Below are positions 6,235-10,064 of a stretch of DNA of 10,064 bases, in pieces. The position numbers and the translations under genes are program-made. The stretch's first letter is position 1; the number at the start of each line of letters is the position of its first letter. The notes beneath the pieces are model-generated. The model had not been told where the DNA came from. It was given only the letters and a program-made list of their open reading frames with translations, and searched no databases. The stretch spans positions 1 to 10,064 of the forward strand of contig NZ_CALNBI010000222.1 in the NCBI RefSeq assembly GCF_937874145.1, given 5' to 3'. The stretch comes from an uncultured Chitinophaga sp. (lineage in GTDB: Bacteria > Bacteroidota > Bacteroidia > Chitinophagales > Chitinophagaceae).

Positions 6235-7323
6235 TCACTTCAGGATCTCCGCGAGCTTCAGTTCCAGGGCTTCCCCGCGCAGATTGGCGGCGATAATATT
6301 GCCCTGGGGGTCGAGGAGGAAGTTCTGCGGAATGCCCTTCACGCCGTACATCGCCGCCACTTCGTTGCCCCAGCCCTTCAGGTCGGATACCTGCGGCCAG
6401 GTCAGTTTATCCTGTTTGATGGCCTGCAGCCAGCGGGATTTATCCTCGTCGAGGCTGACGCCGAAAATAGTGAAGTTCTTGTCTTTGAACCGGTTATACG
6501 CCGCAACCACGTTGGGGTTCTCCATCCGGCAGGGCCCGCACCAGCTGGCCCAGAAATCGATCAGCACGTATTTGCCGCGGAACGACGACAGGCTGATCAT
6601 CTTCCCGTTCGGATCCGCCTGCGAAAAATCGGGCGCGGGCACCGGCTTGCTGTTGCCGGTTGTTTCCTGCGCGATGGTCATGGCCACCGTTTTGCCGAAC
6701 GGCGTGCTCCGCACGCTCTGGTCCAGCCCGTTGAACAGGTTGGCGAACTCATGTTTGGTAAGCCGCTTCTGCATATCGCCGTAAAGGAGGAACAGGCTCG
6801 CCATGGCTTTGGGGTGCGCTTTAATGAAGTTTTTCCCTTCCGCCTGGAGCTTCGTATCGAATGCGGCAGCCTTCAGGCGGAAAGCTTCCTGTTTGGCCGT
6901 TTCGTCCTGCCCGATCTGCTGGGCTTCGGCGTTCAAAGCCTGTACTTCCTGCTGCAGCGGCTGCATCACCTTATGATAATCCTGCATCCAGCGGGTTTGC
7001 TGGCCGGATTTGAGGCTTTTGGCCACGGGGAAATCCTTCGCTTCCAGGTCGATCACTACTTCCGGCTGGTCGCTCACCAGCAGCGATGGCAATCCCACGC
7101 CTTCCAGGAACAGCGCGTACATCGCTTCCGGAGCAGGCTTTCCCGGCGGTACAAACGCGAATTTTCCCGCTGCGCCCAGCACCGTGGAATCGGTATATTT
7201 ACCGTCTTCACTCAGGAAATACAACTTCCGGCCCTCAGCCCCCGAAAGGGTGCCGTTCACTTTCAATTGCGCCTGGGTGGCCGTTGCGGCCGTCATCGCC
7301 AGCAGGAAAAAAACTCGTTTCAT
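6235..7323 (-). CDS. TlpA-like periplasmic thiol-disulfide oxidoreductase, translationally coupled to hisIE
   Basis: A 362-residue exported protein with a signal peptide (about 1-18, ATQA then QLKVNG), a DUF4369-type beta region (about 20-95), a Gln/Ala-rich, probably coiled-coil stretch (about 112-168) and a thioredoxin domain (about 228-362). The active site is W261-C-G-P-C265, with cis-proline P332 (GIP). The thioredoxin domain is about 70% identical by eye to that of the next gene (start 6161), while the N-terminal halves are divergent: a tandem duplication with diverged sensing or binding parts. The ATG overlaps the hisIE stop as ATGA, so translation is probably coupled to the histidine operon. 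No biochemical link to histidine synthesis is known to me. Confidence 0.9.
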   Translation of the reverse strand: MKRVFFLLAMTAATATQAQLKVNGTLSGAEGRKLYFLSEDGKYTDSTVLGAAGKFAFVPPGKPAPEAMYALFLEGVGLPSLLVSDQPEVVIDLEAKDFPVAKSLKSGQQTRWMQDYHKVMQPLQQEVQALNAEAQQIGQDETAKQEAFRLKAAAFDTKLQAEGKNFIKAHPKAMASLFLLYGDMQKRLTKHEFANLFNGLDQSVRSTPFGKTVAMTIAQETTGNSKPVPAPDFSQADPNGKMISLSSFRGKYVLIDFWASWCGPCRMENPNVVAAYNRFKDKNFTIFGVSLDEDKSRWLQAIKQDKLTWPQVSDLKGWGNEVAAMYGVKGIPQNFLLDPQGNIIAANLRGEALELKLAEILK

Positions 7324-7919
7324 TTTTTATGTCTTTCTTTCAGTATCGAAGTTACGTCTTCGAGGGTGAATCCCTTTGCCTGCAACAGGATCAGGTAATG
7401 GAACAGCAGATCGGCCGCTTCGCCCAGGAACAGGTCCCGGTTGTCGTCTTTCGCCTCAATGACCAGTTCCACCGCTTCTTCCCCCACCTTCTGCGCCACC
7501 TTGTTGATGCCTTTGGCAAACAGGGAAGCCGTGTAGGATTTCTCCGTCGGATTGTCTTTCCGCTGGCGGATCACACCTTCCAGCCGGTTGAGGAATCCGC
7601 CGTCGTCTTCATTCACCTCGTTCCAGCAGGTGTCCGCGCCGGTATGGCAAACGGGACCAACGGGATTGGCTTTCAGCAGGATTGTGTCCTGGTCGCAGTC
7701 TACCGCCATGCTCACCAGTTGCAGGAAGTTCCCGCTCTCCTCGCCTTTGGTCCACAACCGGTTTTTAGACCGGCTGAAGAACGTCACTTTCTTGTCGGCC
7801 AGCGTTTTATCCAGCGCTTCCCGGTTCATATACCCGAGCATCAGCACCTTCCGGGTGATAGCGTCCTGCACGATTGCCGGCACCAGCCCGTCGGGCGATT
7901 TTGAAAAATTCACCTCCAT
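7320..7919 (-). CDS. hisIE: Bifunctional phosphoribosyl-AMP cyclohydrolase / phosphoribosyl-ATP pyrophosphatase
   Basis: Carries out steps 2 and 3 of histidine synthesis in the cytoplasm: pyrophosphate removal from PR-ATP (HisE) and ring opening of PR-AMP (HisI). The HisI part is about 1-105, with the metal-binding D74-C-D-Q-D78 and C91/C98 in CHTGADTCW. The HisE part is about 108-199, with KVGEEAVE (144-151) and GEAADLLFH (166-174). The length of 199 residues is normal for the fused form. It is separated from hisF by an unusually AT-rich 38-bp gap and overlaps the next gene by 4 bp. Confidence 0.97.
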   Translation of the reverse strand: MEVNFSKSPDGLVPAIVQDAITRKVLMLGYMNREALDKTLADKKVTFFSRSKNRLWTKGEESGNFLQLVSMAVDCDQDTILLKANPVGPVCHTGADTCWNEVNEDDGGFLNRLEGVIRQRKDNPTEKSYTASLFAKGINKVAQKVGEEAVELVIEAKDDNRDLFLGEAADLLFHYLILLQAKGFTLEDVTSILKERHKK

Positions 7920-7957
7920 GGGTAAATCATATTTAAAGATAACTAAATATTATAATA
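7920..7957. other. AT-rich hisF-hisIE gap with a 14-bp palindrome
   Basis: This 38-bp gap has only about 16% G+C amid GC-rich genes, and is the only real gap in the his cluster. AATATTATAATATT at 7946-7959 is a perfect palindrome that overlaps the hisF stop codon. On the minus strand TATCTTTA is one base off TAnnTTTG, so a weak internal promoter is possible. No U-tract hairpin is formed. Confidence 0.35.
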
Positions 7958-8713
7958 TTAAAACCGGATCTGGATGCCCCGCTGATACAGGTAGTTCTTC
8001 AGATCGGGGATTTCCATTTCTTTGTAGTGGAAGATGCTGGCCGCCAGCGCCGCGTCGGCCCCTGCTTTCTCAAACACGTCGGCGAAATGCTCCATCGTTC
8101 CCGCACCGCCGGAAGCAATGACGGGCACGTTGAAGTTGCGCGACAAACGGCCGGTGATATCCAGCGCAAATCCCTGCTTGGTGCCGTCGTTGTTCATGGA
8201 GGTCAGCAGGATCTCCCCCGCCCCGCGCTCCACCGCTTCGCGCGCCCAGTCTTCGGTGCGGGTATCGGTCTTCACACGGCCGCCATTGAGGTACACGAAC
8301 CAGTCGCCGTCCTCGAAGCGCGTATCGATCGCCAGTACCACGCATTGTGACCCGAACTCCTTCGCCAGGTCGTTGAGCAGCTGCGGATTGCGGTATGCCG
8401 CGGTGTTGACAGACACTTTATCCGCCCCCGCGCCAAGCAGTACGCTCACATCGTCGACCGCCGCGATGCCGCCGCCTACCGTAAACGGGATATTGATATG
8501 CCGTGCGATGTCGGTCACCAGTGCGTGCAAAGTCTTGCGGCGCTCGTTGGTAGCGGTGATGTCCAGGAACACCAGTTCATCGGCGCCCTGCGCGGCGTAC
8601 AGCGCGCCCAGTTCCACGGGGTCGCCGGCGTCGCGGATGTTTTCGAAGTTAACGCCCTTCACGGTGCGCCCGTCCTTGATGTCCAGGCAGGGTATGATTC
8701 TTTTCGTGAGCAT
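7958..8713 (-). CDS. hisF: Imidazole glycerol phosphate synthase, cyclase subunit
   Basis: A (beta/alpha)8-barrel of 251 residues that uses ammonia from HisH to convert PRFAR into imidazole glycerol phosphate and AICAR. The start MLTKRIIPCLDIKDGRTVKG and the catalytic aspartates D11 (CLDIKDG) and D130 (AIDTR) are present, with the phosphate-binding stretches FTVGGGI and IASGGAG. It works as a complex with HisH, encoded two genes upstream. Its ATG follows the hisA stop by only 2 bp, indicating one transcript. Confidence 0.98.
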   Translation of the reverse strand: MLTKRIIPCLDIKDGRTVKGVNFENIRDAGDPVELGALYAAQGADELVFLDITATNERRKTLHALVTDIARHINIPFTVGGGIAAVDDVSVLLGAGADKVSVNTAAYRNPQLLNDLAKEFGSQCVVLAIDTRFEDGDWFVYLNGGRVKTDTRTEDWAREAVERGAGEILLTSMNNDGTKQGFALDITGRLSRNFNVPVIASGGAGTMEHFADVFEKAGADAALAASIFHYKEMEIPDLKNYLYQRGIQIRF

Positions 8714-8715
8714 AG

Positions 8716-9861
8716 CTACAGCAGTTTCTTCAGTTCAGACATTTGAATTCGGCCTTCATAAATGGCTTTCCCGATGATGACACCGGCAAGCCCCGCATCG
8801 CGGAGCGCTTCCACGTCGGCCATTTCGCTTACACCGCCGCTGGCCGTCAGGCGGATGCCCGGCAGTTCGGCGATGATCTTTTTATACAGCTCGGTGCTGG
8901 GCCCTTGCAACAGCCCGTCTTTCGCAATATCCGTGCAGAAAATTTCCTTCACGCCTTTCTCCATGTTGCCGCGGAGGAAGTCGAATACGCTGACGCCGGT
9001 GGTTTCCAGCCATCCGCCTACCGCGATCATTTCTTCCTTCACGTCCGCGCCGAGAAAAATTTTTTCGGCCCCGTATTTCTCCACCCAGCTAAAAAACAAT
9101 TCCGGCTGCTTCACGGCTACGCTCCCGATTGTCGCCAGCTTCGCTCCGGCTTCAAACACCACGCGAATATCTTCGTCCCGCTTGATGCCGCCGCCAAAAT
9201 CCACGACCATGCCCGTTTTCCCGGCCACGGCTTCCAGCACTTTCCAATTCACAACCTGGCCTTTTTTCGCGCCGTCAAGGTCTACCAGGTGGAGGCGTTT
9301 CACGCCGGCGTCTTCGAATTCCTTCGCGACTTCCAGCGGGTTCTCGTTGTAAATCTTCTTCTGTTCGTAATCGCCCTGCGTCAGCCGCACGCACTTCCCG
9401 TCGATGATATCGATGGCGGGAATGATGGTGAAAGTGTTGACGGACGGAGGGTTGAGGTTTATTTCCATTGTATAGAATGCGATATTGTCTTTGTAAAACA
9501 TCCCGCTGGTGATACGGTATCCCAGCGCTTCATAAAATCCCGTTGCCGAGGCGCGGGCATTGCACCAGAGCCGGGTCACGCCTTTTTCGCGGCAGACCTT
9601 CTCCAAATGCGCCATCATGATCTTCCCGAACCCTTTCCCCTGCTGGTCCGTAGCCGTCGCCAGCTTACGGAACTGCGCGCTGGCGCCGTCGACAAACAGG
9701 GACACGACGGCCACCTGCCGGTTACCGTCGTACAAACCGAAATGCAACGCGCCCGCATCATGCGGAAGCGTCACCTGGTCGAGCGACCACTCAGGATACA
9801 TCACGTCGCGCCGCAGCTGCAGCGTGTCTTGCGTAGTGATATGCCGGATCGTCACGCTCAC
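8716..9861 (-). CDS. hisA: GNAT acetyltransferase domain fused to HisA (ProFAR isomerase)
   Basis: A 381-residue fusion. Residues about 1-136 are a GNAT domain with the acetyl-CoA loop QGKGFG (Q74-G79), the ATGFYEALGY helix and a final strand FYTMEINL. After a linker of about seven residues, 144-381 is a complete HisA barrel of normal length (FTIIPAIDIIDGKCVRL, VVDFGGGI, FCTDIAKDG), with catalytic D151 and D273 and the T310 region. HisA isomerises ProFAR to PRFAR, the substrate of HisH/HisF. I chose GTG 9861, which overlaps the hisH stop as GTGA and gives the protein start MSVTIRH; the GTG at 9888 would overlap hisH by 31 bp. The only ATG near the join encodes the M of MEINL, which belongs to the last GNAT strand by pattern, so a separate hisA would need to start there. 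The GNAT substrate is unknown. Confidence 0.9.
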   Translation of the reverse strand: MSVTIRHITTQDTLQLRRDVMYPEWSLDQVTLPHDAGALHFGLYDGNRQVAVVSLFVDGASAQFRKLATATDQQGKGFGKIMMAHLEKVCREKGVTRLWCNARASATGFYEALGYRITSGMFYKDNIAFYTMEINLNPPSVNTFTIIPAIDIIDGKCVRLTQGDYEQKKIYNENPLEVAKEFEDAGVKRLHLVDLDGAKKGQVVNWKVLEAVAGKTGMVVDFGGGIKRDEDIRVVFEAGAKLATIGSVAVKQPELFFSWVEKYGAEKIFLGADVKEEMIAVGGWLETTGVSVFDFLRGNMEKGVKEIFCTDIAKDGLLQGPSTELYKKIIAELPGIRLTASGGVSEMADVEALRDAGLAGVIIGKAIYEGRIQMSELKKLL

Positions 9862-10064
9862 AGTTTCAGGAAGCTTTCGATGAGGCACTGCCCTGCGTCC
9901 GCCGACTTCTCCGGGTGAAACTGCACGGCATAGAAATTATCTTTCTGCAGCGCCGCGCTGTAATTGATCACGTAATTCGCAATGGCGGTGGTTTCCGGGC
10001 CCAGCTCCACGAAGTAGCTGTGCACGAAATACATGTACGCGTTCTGCGGAACATGCTCGAACAC
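9858..10064 (-). CDS. hisH: Imidazole glycerol phosphate synthase, glutaminase subunit (partial)
   Basis: The last 68 codons of HisH, cut by the right window edge. HisH releases ammonia from glutamine and channels it to HisF. The fragment has the HSYFVEL strand and the class I amidotransferase motif QFHPEKS, whose His and Glu complete the catalytic triad; the nucleophile cysteine lies outside the window. The stop TGA overlaps the GTG start of the GNAT-HisA gene. Confidence 0.95.
   Translation of the reverse strand: MFEHVPQNAYMYFVHSYFVELGPETTAIANYVINYSAALQKDNFYAVQFHPEKSADAGQCLIESFLKL

Noticed and set aside
9862..9888. Upstream GTG start at 9888 for GNAT-HisA
   Set aside because: It would overlap hisH by 31 bp and add nine residues absent from the usual GNAT start; the GTG at 9861 gives the standard 4-bp overlap.
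8743..9918. Plus-strand 391-codon open frame opposite GNAT-hisA
   Set aside because: It mirrors a certain his gene, and its His/Phe-rich product is typical of reverse-strand reading of GC-rich coding DNA.

Overview
The window looks like chromosomal DNA from a Bacteroidota bacterium, most likely a GC-rich member of the Chitinophagaceae (Chitinophaga-like). The evidence is a BlaI/M56 sensor pair with a SusC-type plug motif and a T9SS-like tail, DUF4369-TlpA proteins, carboxypeptidase-regulatory-like domains, TAnnTTTG promoter elements and a near absence of Shine-Dalgarno sites. The species assignment is inference. All genes right of 1241 are on the minus strand; only the left 1.2 kb is on the plus strand. 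No tRNA, rRNA, CRISPR array or insertion sequence was seen.

Left end (1-1240): the possible 3' end of an unidentified gene, then a lipoprotein-type formylglycine-generating enzyme (FGE) with the intact catalytic cysteine pair. It is separated from the next, convergent gene by two back-to-back intrinsic terminators.

Centre-left (1241-4873, minus strand): a three-gene module. In transcription order it is a secreted carboxypeptidase-regulatory-like protein, a BlaI/MecI-family winged-helix repressor, and a BlaR1-like M56 membrane metallopeptidase whose periplasmic part carries a SusC-type plug segment and a T9SS-type C-terminal tail. Upstream of the first gene a good -7 promoter element is followed by two dyads, both TACGA-N5-TCGTA, lying over the expected transcription start. 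The gap before blaI has no recognisable promoter. The simplest model is one autoregulated sensor-repressor operon; this is the best candidate for an undescribed system here.

Centre-right (4952-7323): two tandem periplasmic TlpA/thioredoxin-like proteins with DUF4369-type N-termini and very similar WCGPC domains, ending at a strong terminator.

Right end (7320-10064, minus strand): the distal histidine biosynthesis operon, hisH (partial) - GNAT::hisA - hisF - hisIE. hisA is fused in frame behind a GNAT acetyltransferase domain. hisIE overlaps the first TlpA-like gene by 4 bp, so that gene is probably co-expressed with histidine synthesis.
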